Below are positions 56,444 through 64,000 of a DNA stretch of 64,000 nucleotides, piece after piece. This DNA is from Legionella busanensis. GTDB lineage: Bacteria; Pseudomonadota; Gammaproteobacteria; Legionellales; Legionellaceae. Each line of letters starts with the position of its first letter. The stretch's first letter is position 1. The DNA lies in NCBI RefSeq assembly GCF_900461525.1, contig NZ_UGOD01000001.1, positions 1,953,001 through 2,017,000 of the forward strand. Direction: 5' to 3'. The notes under the pieces are model-generated. The model searched no databases and was not told the origin of the DNA. It was given only the letters and a program-made list of their open reading frames with translations. The translations under genes were made by a program, and so were the position numbers.

Positions 56444-57118
56444 TTACCCTCTAACTGGCACTGCAGTTTGCTGTTCAATTAAAGCAACTAATTCATCTTG
56501 AAATAAATCGTACTGATTTAATAAATGATTTGCCCGAGTTGAATAACGATTATAAGCAATCACAGCAGGAATGGCGGTAAATAAGCCTAATGCTGTTGCT
56601 ACTAAAGCTTCTGAAATACCAGGCGCTACCATGCCAATCGTTGCCTGTTGAGCTTGGCCTAATGCTTGCAATGACGTCATTATTCCCCAAACTGTTCCAA
56701 ATAAACCAATATAAGGTGCAATAGATCCTACTGAGGCAAAATAAGGGAGGTGGCGCTCAAGTTTATTGGCTTCTTTAGTATGATTAATTTGCATTACGCG
56801 CTGAATAGGTTCAAGTATGACAGCACCATGTTTTCTAATCCGAATATACTCTTTAAAGCCTGCATGAAAAATTGAGGCTAATCCATGTTTTTCGCGGGGG
56901 CTACTATCGATGTCACTGTATAACTTACTTAAATCTGTGCTTTCCCAAAACCGCTTAGTAAAATCGTTATATTCGCGTCGTTTACGACTAAAATACCAAG
57001 CTCGTTGTAATATAAGTGTCCATGAAAAAATTGATGCAACAAGTAAAATCAACATTACAAGTTTTACAACAATACCTGCTTGTACAAAATAACCCAAAAC
57101 ACTGGCATGGCTACCCAT
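56444..57118 (-). CDS. tolQ: Tol-Pal system protein TolQ
   Basis: This 224-residue inner membrane protein of the ExbB/TolQ/MotA family forms the proton-driven motor with TolR. Membrane helices lie at about 18-38, 128-150 and 172-192. Signatures are SIFSWTLILQRAWYF, APYIGLFGTVWGIM and APGISEALVATALGLFTAIPAVIAYN. It follows ybgC, the classical ybgC-tolQRAB order. Confidence 0.95.
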   Translation of the reverse strand: MGSHASVLGYFVQAGIVVKLVMLILLVASIFSWTLILQRAWYFSRKRREYNDFTKRFWESTDLSKLYSDIDSSPREKHGLASIFHAGFKEYIRIRKHGAVILEPIQRVMQINHTKEANKLERHLPYFASVGSIAPYIGLFGTVWGIMTSLQALGQAQQATIGMVAPGISEALVATALGLFTAIPAVIAYNRYSTRANHLLNQYDLFQDELVALIEQQTAVPVRG

Positions 57119-57152
57119 GTTTTTATTCCTCCAATAATTAGGTATGTTAAAA

Positions 57153-57551
57153 TTAATTTAAAACGTTAGCTAAGTTATCTGGTAAACGCTTTGGTTTCAT
57201 TTCCTTATTTATACATACAACTTTAATAGTGCCCTGGCAGAGCAACTTTTCTTTAGCTTCCATTGTTTGTTCAAACAACAAACTACAGCTCGTTTTATCG
57301 CTAATAAAAGTGCTGATAGATAATACATCATCTAAGCGCGCAGGGTAATAGTAATGCAATTTAATATCTGAAATTGAAAAATAATAATCAAGCATTGCGA
57401 GCTTAGTTAAAGGTAAACCAGCCTGCCTTAACATTTCTGAACGTGCACGCTCAAAAAAGCGAAGATAATTAGCATGATAAACAATACCCATAGCATCGGT
57501 ATCTTCGATGTAGACGCGAAAGTTAGTTTGATAAGTTTCTTTAAGATTCAT
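57153..57551 (-). CDS. ybgC: acyl-CoA thioester hydrolase YbgC (Tol-Pal associated)
   Basis: This 132-residue hot-dog-fold thioesterase has the active-site Asp motif [26 protein letters not shown] near its N-terminus. It hydrolyses acyl-CoA or acyl-ACP esters and is usually linked to phospholipid turnover at the tol machinery. Two ATGs (57563, 57551) are possible; I chose 57551 because it puts about 11 residues before RVYIEDTD, as in E. coli. It overlaps the ruvB end by 11 bases. Confidence 0.92.
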   Translation of the reverse strand: MNLKETYQTNFRVYIEDTDAMGIVYHANYLRFFERARSEMLRQAGLPLTKLAMLDYYFSISDIKLHYYYPARLDDVLSISTFISDKTSCSLLFEQTMEAKEKLLCQGTIKVVCINKEMKPKRLPDNLANVLN

Positions 57552-58563
57552 CAACGGGCTCATGAGTGGGCGATACTATTCCCAAATGCTGATAGGCTAA
57601 CTCAGAGGCTACTCTACCTCGTGCCGTACGCATCAGAAAACCTTGTTGAATAAGATAAGGTTCAATAACATCTTCAATCGTTCCTTTTTCTTCACCAATA
57701 GCGGCAGCAATACTCTCAACACCTACAGGCCCCCCTGCAAATCGTTCAATTACGGCCATTAATAATTTTCTATCCATAATATCAAAACCATGTTGATCAA
57801 CCTCTAACATTTGTAAAGCAAGTTTTGCTATTTCTAAGGTTATGATACCTTTACCGCATACTTCAGCATAATCCCGTACTCGTCTTAAAAGGCGATTAGC
57901 AATTCGAGGCGTTCCTCGCGAACGTATTGCAATTTCACGTGCGCCTTCTTCATCTGTTGAAACTTTCAATAAACGAGCTGAGCGAGCTACAATTTTTGTG
58001 AGGGCATCTACGGAATAAAATTCTAAACGTTGTACAATGCCAAAGCGATCGCGCAAAGGTGAAGTTAAGGACCCTGCCCGAGTCGTAGCTCCAATTAAAG
58101 TAAAAGGTGGTAATTCAAGTTTAATAGAACGAGCTGATGGACCCTCACCAATCATAATATCTAATTTATAATCTTCCATCGCTGGGTAAAGTACTTCTTC
58201 AATGACTGGGTTTAAACGATGAATTTCGTCAATGAAAAGAACATCATTTTCTTCAAGATTAGTAAGAAGTGCAGCAATATCGCCAGCACGTTCCAACACA
58301 GGGCCGGAGGTTTGTTTTAAATTGACCCCAAGCTCATGAGCAATAATCCCTGCTAATGTTGTTTTTCCCAGTCCCGGCGGCCCAAAAACCAATACATGAT
58401 CAAGGGCGTCTTGCCTATTTTTGGCAGCATCAATAAAAATGCGCATTTGTTGGCGAACCGCATCTTGCCCAATATAATCTTCAAGACTTAAAGGACGAAT
58501 AGCTCGCTCAATAGCATCTTCTTGACCAGCGGTAGCACTTATGAGGCGATCACTTTGCAACAT
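57541..58563 (-). CDS. ruvB: Holliday junction branch migration helicase RuvB
   Basis: This 340-residue AAA+ ATPase drives branch migration with RuvA. Features are [10 protein letters not shown] at the N-terminus, Walker [13 protein letters not shown], Walker [11 protein letters not shown], the sensor region [21 protein letters not shown] and the C-terminal winged helix ([13 protein letters not shown] end). The start at 58563 follows the family pattern; a start 9 bases upstream is also possible. ruvA and ruvC are not directly upstream; the 190-base gap before it is AT-rich with nothing recognisable. Confidence 0.96.
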   Translation of the reverse strand: MLQSDRLISATAGQEDAIERAIRPLSLEDYIGQDAVRQQMRIFIDAAKNRQDALDHVLVFGPPGLGKTTLAGIIAHELGVNLKQTSGPVLERAGDIAALLTNLEENDVLFIDEIHRLNPVIEEVLYPAMEDYKLDIMIGEGPSARSIKLELPPFTLIGATTRAGSLTSPLRDRFGIVQRLEFYSVDALTKIVARSARLLKVSTDEEGAREIAIRSRGTPRIANRLLRRVRDYAEVCGKGIITLEIAKLALQMLEVDQHGFDIMDRKLLMAVIERFAGGPVGVESIAAAIGEEKGTIEDVIEPYLIQQGFLMRTARGRVASELAYQHLGIVSPTHEPVDES

Positions 58564-58762
58564 AATTTTCATTCTTATAATCTATTTTGCTGCATTCTAG
58601 CATACTTCTTTAGATAGGTTGATGGTCTTTTTGTATTTATATTGTGTAGGTTTATTTATACTTAAAAAGTTTTAAATATATTTGTTATTATTTATGATTG
58701 CCAGATTAAGCTGAATTCAAAATTAATTGAAATTAATATAATCACACTCTTAATTATTAATT

Positions 58763-59173
58763 TTAGTGTACCTTTTCAATTAATCTTAAAAGACGTTTTT
58801 TATCATGTGAAAGTTGGTCTGCAAAAATAACTATTACTTTACGTGTTGCATTGCTACGTAATTCCATTAAAAAGAAAAGGCCACAATCTAGAATAATGCG
58901 CATTTTTTCATATTTAAGCTCCAAACCAGAATTACCAGCTAAAATCCACTCATCTTTTAGAAAGATTAATTTTTTAAAATGTTTATAAGGGATGGGATTA
59001 TTGTAAACAGAAATAAAATTTAAAACTAAGCATAATATTAAACAAATGTTAATAGTCCATCCTAGGCGACTATTAACTAACATATAAGCTGCAAAACTAT
59101 AGATTACACAAGTAAGGCGCAGGTAAGACGTCGACTTATTTAACTCGATTATGCATCTGGATAAGTTCAACAA
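58763..59173 (-). CDS. YgfX-like membrane protein
   Basis: This 136-residue protein has two adjacent membrane helices (about 18-33 and 40-57: LTCVIYSFAAYMLV and INICLILCLVLNFISVY) and a C-terminal soluble domain with FFLMELRSNATRKVIVIFAD. It is encoded directly after sdhE with a 38-base overlap, the position of YgfX (CptA), which E. coli work relates to SdhE and to cytoskeletal effects. Sequence divergence from E. coli YgfX is large, so the call rests on context and topology. Confidence 0.75.
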   Translation of the reverse strand: MLNLSRCIIELNKSTSYLRLTCVIYSFAAYMLVNSRLGWTINICLILCLVLNFISVYNNPIPYKHFKKLIFLKDEWILAGNSGLELKYEKMRIILDCGLFFLMELRSNATRKVIVIFADQLSHDKKRLLRLIEKVH

Positions 59174-59390
59174 TGGCTAACATCTCCTTATCAGCTGGTT
59201 TTTCACTACCCATTAACCAACAGTATAATTCCGGGTCAGATGTATTAAGTAGCTGCTCAAATACACTGACTTGATTATCTTGTAGTTTATCTAATGATTG
59301 TTCAATAAATTGGTTAAGTAGTAAATCAAGCTCTAGCATTCCACGACGGCAGTGCCACTTTATTTTCGCTTTTCGAGTTTGATCAATCAT
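59136..59390 (-). CDS. sdhE: succinate dehydrogenase assembly factor SdhE
   Basis: This 84-residue SdhE/Sdh5 protein promotes covalent flavinylation of SdhA and FrdA. The family hallmark KWHCRRGMLELDLLL near residues 11-25 is present, as is LYCWLMG. It is divergent from ygfZ, sharing a short 72-base region of promoters, and it overlaps the ygfX-like gene. Confidence 0.94.
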   Translation of the reverse strand: MIDQTRKAKIKWHCRRGMLELDLLLNQFIEQSLDKLQDNQVSVFEQLLNTSDPELYCWLMGSEKPADKEMLAIVELIQMHNRVK

Positions 59391-59462
59391 TGTGTTTTAA
59401 TTGTCAAAAAAGGCGATATTACACTAAAATTTGTACTCATCGCAATTAAGGTTAATATAAAT

Positions 59463-60437
59463 ATGAACCAAGAGTCTTACGTCATCAATACACGCGTCTA
59501 TAACACGTTTCAAAATATCAATCAGGAACTTATTTTAAATAGTAATAAAAATTATCTTTTTGATTTATCCTATTTAGCAATATTAAGTATTGAAGGCAAC
59601 CAAGCTGAATCTTTTTTACAAGGACAATTAACTTGTGATGTGCGGGATATAAACCATACTACTATGCGTCAAGGCGCATTATGTAATTTAAAAGGACGCA
59701 TCCAAGCATTACTGGATATTGTTAAATCTACAACTTACCAGCTCATTTTACCCACCGATCTCATTGCAGATACACAAACAAGTTTGAGTAAAGTGGCTAT
59801 GTTATCGCGCGTGCAATTAAGTATTAAGAATAACTATAAAGTATATGGTTTTTATTTAGGTAACAAGCATGACAAATTACTACCTAAAACTCACTTACCC
59901 ACCGAAAAATATGGTTTATCTATAAATGAGAATGGTTATTGTTATTGTATTGACGGATCGCATTTTATAATTATTAGCTCTATAGCTAATCAAGATGCCT
60001 TAACAGCGCCATTTATAAGTAATCAACAATTTTGTGGCTCATTGGCTTGGCATTATCTACGAATCAAACAAGCAAAAGTAGAGATTTATCCTAATACGCG
60101 TGGTTTATTCTTACCTCATCGCCTTGAGCTTCATAATCAAGGCTATATCAATTTTAATAAGGGATGTTATAAAGGACAAGAAATTATTGCGCGTACTCAT
60201 TATCGAGCTAAACTCAAACATCACTTAGCAGTTTTTACAATTAAAATTGAGCAACCCTTCAATGCCGGGGATAAACTCTTTGATGAATCAGCTCAGCGCG
60301 AAGTAGGAGAAGTTATTGATTATTGCCCTTTATCAACAGATGGTGAATTTTTAATCGCAGCAAGTATTCTACACGACCATCCTAATAAAGTTATTATTGC
60401 AGGCCAACAACAACCTATTACATTAGAGAAAAGATAA
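59463..60437 (+). CDS. ygfZ: tRNA-modifying/Fe-S cluster folate-binding protein YgfZ
   Basis: This 324-residue aminomethyltransferase-like (GcvT-fold) protein acts with tetrahydrofolate in maintenance of Fe-S enzymes such as MiaB. The family motif KGCYKGQEIIARTHYRAK is complete. I start at ATG 59463 (MNQESYVINT), because AAGG lies before it and the longer frame covers the sdhE promoter. It is divergent from sdhE. Confidence 0.93.
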   Translation: MNQESYVINTRVYNTFQNINQELILNSNKNYLFDLSYLAILSIEGNQAESFLQGQLTCDVRDINHTTMRQGALCNLKGRIQALLDIVKSTTYQLILPTDLIADTQTSLSKVAMLSRVQLSIKNNYKVYGFYLGNKHDKLLPKTHLPTEKYGLSINENGYCYCIDGSHFIIISSIANQDALTAPFISNQQFCGSLAWHYLRIKQAKVEIYPNTRGLFLPHRLELHNQGYINFNKGCYKGQEIIARTHYRAKLKHHLAVFTIKIEQPFNAGDKLFDESAQREVGEVIDYCPLSTDGEFLIAASILHDHPNKVIIAGQQQPITLEKR

Positions 60438-60492
60438 CCTGGGTTGATTGCTTACATCTTGTGAATGATGAATGCTCTCTATGATTAAAATC

Positions 60493-60968
60493 CTCTGGAT
60501 TTTGCGAATAAGTCGCGGAACGTAGATAGTATTTAGAATGCTGTATAGGTGATGAAAGCAAAAAATAGGCAATGGTTAAAATGCACTGTAGATGATAGTT
60601 AGAGTAAGCCATAGGTAGGCCAAATGAAAAGTAAGAAGCACACAAAAATTCCGCTTCCCTTTATGCCTACGTCTCGCAGCTTGTCTGCCGGATCCAGTGT
60701 TAGAAGTGATTCCTGGATCCCAAGACAAGTTACGGAACATTGGCGAAAGTTTTATGTTTACAAGGTAGCCTGGGTGCACGAAGTGAAACCCGGGTTACGG
60801 CTAAAAGGCCTGCACCCAGGCTACTTCTTTAACGCATCACCTACGTCGAACTTAAACAATGGAATGTAAGCACTGTCTTCGCCCCCTATGTCCCGTGGCT
60901 TGTCCAAGGATCCAATAAGACTACTTATGTCTAGATTCCGCAAACAAGTCGCGGAATCTAAGCAATGG
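60493..60968. repeat. cluster of TTCCGCG/CGCGGAA palindromic repeats
   Basis: Within the 550-base spacer 60438-60987 there are at least five copies: TTTTGCGAATAAGTCGCGGAAC (60499-60520), inverted GTCTCGCAGCTTGTCTGCCGG (about 60671), a forward copy near 60711-60746, inverted GTCCCGTGGCTTGTCCAAGG (about 60890), and forward GATTCCGCAAACAAGTCGCGGAATC (60933-60957). They alternate in orientation, with the unrelated CCTGGGTGCA element between. I see no gene here; short open frames over them lack family features. Confidence 0.6.
60765..60824. repeat. GTAGCCTGGGTGCA-type palindromic repeat, copy 2
   Basis: GTAGCCTGGGTGCA at 60765-60778 pairs perfectly with TGCACCCAGGCTAC at 60811-60824 (14 bp). The centre contains GTGAAACCCGGGTTACGG and AAAAGGCC. 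It is the inverted counterpart of the copy at 31628-31688. Confidence 0.75.
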
Positions 60969-60987
60969 CTAAAGCAGAACAATTTAA

Positions 60988-63900
60988 CTATTTAACATCA
61001 ACAACCGTAGTATCTTTTTCAGCCATTTGTATAGTCGTTTGAGTAAGGGCTAATAATTCACGTATTGCAACAAAAAACATTGTATAGTTAAGGGTAGTTG
61101 AAGCACGTAAATCAGTTAAGATATGACGCCATCTATTAATCAATCCTGCATGCTGCTCTGACCATTCTCTAAAGCAGGTCATGTAGTCTCGTTTATTATC
61201 ACCTAACTTGATAATACCGGCAGTCAATTGGCGCTGTTGCCAATCCAAATCATCGCGCAGTGCTTCTCTTGATAATGACTCCCAATTATTTTCAGCTGGA
61301 TGAGCAATAACCTGGTTGCGTATCCAAGCTAAGTCTAAAAATTCACCAATACCAAAATAAACTTCAGCAACGCTTGTTACACTAATATCAAGTTGTTGTG
61401 AAACTTCAATGATATCCATGGCAGAAAATAAGGGTCGCGTTAAAGCTATTTCATGGGCTAAACTTGCTGGAATACCTAATTCTAAATACTGATTTAAATA
61501 TTCTTCATATTGAACACGATTATTTTCACCAAAAATAAGAGGGATTGCACCTTTTAACTCAAGCACACCAGGCGAATAATTTTTGATTGCTTTACCAATA
61601 TTTAAGCGCATGCGTTGATTACGTAAGAACCAGCGCGTAACACGTCTTAATAATCGGATATAAAGCATAATTAATTCCATTTGCTTTTCAGCCGTTACAC
61701 ACGATTCAATACTTTCAATTTGCTTCCAAATATTATCTACTTCAAGCACACGACGAGCGATGATATATGCACGTACAATAGCCGCTACTGATGCACCTGT
61801 TTCTTCTTGCATTCTAAATATAAAAACAAAGCTCATCTCATTTAAGATAATATTGCTTAATTTAGTAGCAATAATTTCTCTCTTTAGAGGATGATCTTGC
61901 ATTTCCTTACTAAACTTTTCTTGTAATGGTTTAGGGAAATAGTTAATTAACAAGGCTTTAAGGTAAGAATCTTCAGGTACGTCCGAAGCTAAAATTTGCT
62001 CTTTTAATATCATTTTGCTATAGCAAAGCAATACTGAAATAGTAGGAGTCGTTAGACCTTTACCCATTAGCTTTCGCTCTATCAATAACTTTTCAGTTGG
62101 TAAAAATTCAACTGCTCTATCAATCTTACCCGTACGCTCCAATTCATTAATATACCGATTATGCAATTCAAATGTACGTAGGCCCTGGCCTGCTGTCAGA
62201 CTAATAGCCCGTGTTTGCATAAAATTATCGGCAAGTACTAAAGAAGCCACTTCACCTGTCATTTCGCTTAATAATTCATTACGCTGTTTAAACGTTAAAT
62301 CGCCAGCTGTTACTATGCTATTAAGTAAAATTTTGATATTCACTTCTTTATCTGAACAACTTACCCCAGCAGAATTATCAATAAAGTCGGTATAAATAAG
62401 GCCATTATTTAAAGCATATTCAACTCGCGCTAACTGAGTTAAACCAAGATTACCCCCCTCTGCCACAACTTTACAACGTAACTGGTTAGCATTAATACGG
62501 GTAGCATCATTCGTTCTATCACCTACATCAATATGACTCTCATTTTGAGCTTTGACAAAGGTACCGATGCCAGCGCTCCAAAGTAAATCAACTCTTGCTT
62601 TTAAAATAACTTTAATTAGTTCATTAGGTTCAATTTCATTAACGGTAATATCAAATACTTGTTTCATTTCCTTACTAACAGGAATTGATTTTGCAGTTCG
62701 ATTAAAAACACCGCCACCTTTTGAAATTAATTTTTTCTGATAATCCATCCAAGTTGAGCGAGGTAGGTGAAATAGACGTGCGCGCTCTTGGAAACTCACC
62801 TCAGTATCAGGATGGGGATCAATAAAAATATGAACATGATTAAAGGCAGCAACTAACTTGATATGCTTAGAAAGCAGCATACCATTACCAAACACATCCC
62901 CTGACATATCACCAATGCCAACTACGGTAAAATCAGTTTTATTAATATCAACGTTCATTTCATAAAAATGACGCTTTACTGACTCCCAGGCGCCACGAGC
63001 GGTAATACCCATTTTCTTATGGTCATAACCTACTGATCCGCCTGATGCAAACGCATCACCCAACCAAAAGTTGTACTCTAAAGAAATAGCATTGGCTATA
63101 TCAGAAAAGGTTGCAGTTCCTTTATCAGCAGCAACAACTAAATAAGGATCATCTTCATCAAAACAGATAACTTGTGGTGGTTTAATAACTGTTCCTTCCC
63201 TGTAATTATCCGTAATATCAAGCAAACTACGTATAAATAATTGATAACAAGCAATCGCTTCAGCTTGTATATCCTCTCTATTACCTGTGCTAGGCAGCCG
63301 CTTAGGTACGAATCCTCCTTTAGCGCCCGAAGGTACAATAACGGCATTTTTAACTTGTTGGGCTTTCATTAGCCCTAATATTTCGGTACGGAAATCTTCA
63401 CGGCGATCTGACCAACGCAATCCACCTCGTGCCACTTTGCCGCCTCGTAAATGTACCCCCTCGAATCGAGGTGAATAAACAAAAATCTCAAACATTGGAT
63501 AAGGTTTAGGTAATCTCGGAATTAATTTGCTATTAAGTTTAATAGCAATACAGGACTTATGTTTACCTTGACTATCAACTTGGTAGAAATTAGTTCTTAC
63601 AGTTGCAGTAATAGCTTGAATATATTGCCTAATAATTTTATCTTCGTCTAAATTTGAGACATCATCTAATGACTTAAGAATTTGATTAAGCTGATCTGTA
63701 AACTGCATGTCGCGAGTAGTGGTTTCTTGAGGATTAAATCGAATCTCAAAAAGCTGAACCAATTTCCTCGCAATGGCTGCATTATTATTAAGGGCAGTTT
63801 CTATATATTCTTGGCTAAAGGTAAATCCAATTTGCTTGAAGTATTTTGCATAAGTACGAAGAATAGCCACCTGTCGCCAATTTAAGCCAGCACCAAGCAC

Positions 63901-64000
63901 TAATTGATTAAACCCATCATTATCTGCTTCGCCTGTCCATATATTGGCAAACGCATTTTGAAAAAGTTCCTTAATTTCATCAATATCAAAAGCCATTTGC
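60988..64000 (-). CDS. gdhB: large NAD-specific glutamate dehydrogenase, C-terminal part (cut by window edge)
   Basis: At least 1003 codons are present; the frame continues past the right edge, so the ATG at 63996 is internal. The protein matches the L180/L1600 class of NAD-glutamate dehydrogenases of about 1600 residues. Signatures include LRGGKVARGGLRWSDRREDF, the catalytic region GAKGGFVPK, VGIGDMSGDVFGNGML and KVVAEGGNLGLTQ. It deaminates glutamate to 2-oxoglutarate for entry to the TCA cycle, in line with amino-acid-based growth. The C-terminal third is the helical bacterial NAD-GDH domain. Confidence 0.94.
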   Translation of the reverse strand, partial: QMAFDIDEIKELFQNAFANIWTGEADNDGFNQLVLGAGLNWRQVAILRTYAKYFKQIGFTFSQEYIETALNNNAAIARKLVQLFEIRFNPQETTTRDMQFTDQLNQILKSLDDVSNLDEDKIIRQYIQAITATVRTNFYQVDSQGKHKSCIAIKLNSKLIPRLPKPYPMFEIFVYSPRFEGVHLRGGKVARGGLRWSDRREDFRTEILGLMKAQQVKNAVIVPSGAKGGFVPKRLPSTGNREDIQAEAIACYQLFIRSLLDITDNYREGTVIKPPQVICFDEDDPYLVVAADKGTATFSDIANAISLEYNFWLGDAFASGGSVGYDHKKMGITARGAWESVKRHFYEMNVDINKTDFTVVGIGDMSGDVFGNGMLLSKHIKLVAAFNHVHIFIDPHPDTEVSFQERARLFHLPRSTWMDYQKKLISKGGGVFNRTAKSIPVSKEMKQVFDITVNEIEPNELIKVILKARVDLLWSAGIGTFVKAQNESHIDVGDRTNDATRINANQLRCKVVAEGGNLGLTQLARVEYALNNGLIYTDFIDNSAGVSCSDKEVNIKILLNSIVTAGDLTFKQRNELLSEMTGEVASLVLADNFMQTRAISLTAGQGLRTFELHNRYINELERTGKIDRAVEFLPTEKLLIERKLMGKGLTTPTISVLLCYSKMILKEQILASDVPEDSYLKALLINYFPKPLQEKFSKEMQDHPLKREIIATKLSNIILNEMSFVFIFRMQEETGASVAAIVRAYIIARRVLEVDNIWKQIESIESCVTAEKQMELIMLYIRLLRRVTRWFLRNQRMRLNIGKAIKNYSPGVLELKGAIPLIFGENNRVQYEEYLNQYLELGIPASLAHEIALTRPLFSAMDIIEVSQQLDISVTSVAEVYFGIGEFLDLAWIRNQVIAHPAENNWESLSREALRDDLDWQQRQLTAGIIKLGDNKRDYMTCFREWSEQHAGLINRWRHILTDLRASTTLNYTMFFVAIRELLALTQTTIQMAEKDTTVVDVK

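Noticed and set aside
60624-60869. Plus-strand open frame of 81 codons in the spacer before gdhB
   Set aside because: It runs through two families of palindromic repeats and has no family features or ribosome site.

Overview
The window is AT-rich gammaproteobacterial chromosome, most probably from a Legionella species or a close relative in the Legionellales. The evidence is the runs ndk-rlmN-pilW-rodZ-hisS-yfgM-bamB-der and ruvB-ybgC-tolQRAB, the pcnB-folK pair, and several large eukaryotic-like or coiled-coil proteins that look like type IV secretion effectors. No database search was possible, so the genus is an inference. I saw no rRNA, tRNA, CRISPR array, complete insertion sequence or prophage.

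Layout. 1-2.2 kb: methylcitrate (propionate) operon prpB-prpC-prpD, with prpD cut by the window edge. 2.4-5.7 kb: small accessory genes (Trp-rich small protein, DUF2490 protein, PhzF isomerase, an unknown helical protein) and a degraded stretch with a hairpin element. 5.7-12.9 kb: mnmC with a POT transporter, and divergent pta-ackA. 12.9-15.2 kb: a putative caspase-fold protein and a secreted spherulin-4-like protein. 15.3-20.6 kb: hemL, rubredoxin, hemJ, a TerC protein, pcnB-folK and a universal stress protein. 20.6-31.5 kb: the der-to-ndk block, interrupted between pilW and rlmN by a DUF4385 gene and an ankyrin protein with a YopT-like Cys-His-Asp pattern. 31.8-44.2 kb: a coiled-coil protein, miaE, an EF-hand-like protein, lpxH, minC, fadD, a deacetylase, a Nudix hydrolase, pabB, and a three-gene 2-oxo acid dehydrogenase operon with a clear terminator. 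44.3-48.3 kb: an Idh/MocA-PAS/LuxR-ThuA cluster, a phytol-kinase-like membrane protein, and a decayed GIY-YIG gene between inverted repeats. 48.3-58.6 kb: a 1502-residue coiled-coil protein, an S1/P1 nuclease, tolBARQ, ybgC and ruvB. 58.7-64 kb: ygfX-sdhE, divergent ygfZ, a repeat-rich spacer, and a large NAD-glutamate dehydrogenase cut by the right edge.

The core genes describe an organism that burns amino acids and short acids: propionate and odd-chain or branched carbon through prp, branched keto acids or pyruvate through the E1/E2 operon, glutamate through Gdh, fatty acids through FadD, and acetate overflow through Pta-AckA. Envelope and division genes (tol, bamB, lpxH, minC, rodZ, pilW) are interleaved.

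The most notable observations are these. pcnB has no ATG, GTG or TTG that could give a full-length protein and probably starts at ATT. The ankyrin protein carries a candidate C58-like protease domain. Another protein carries a His-Cys pair resembling the C80/clostripain fold. The methyltransferase half of MnmC has lost its key motifs. A roughly 220-nt palindromic element ends exactly at the der stop codon. Several families of short palindromic repeats fill the spacers.
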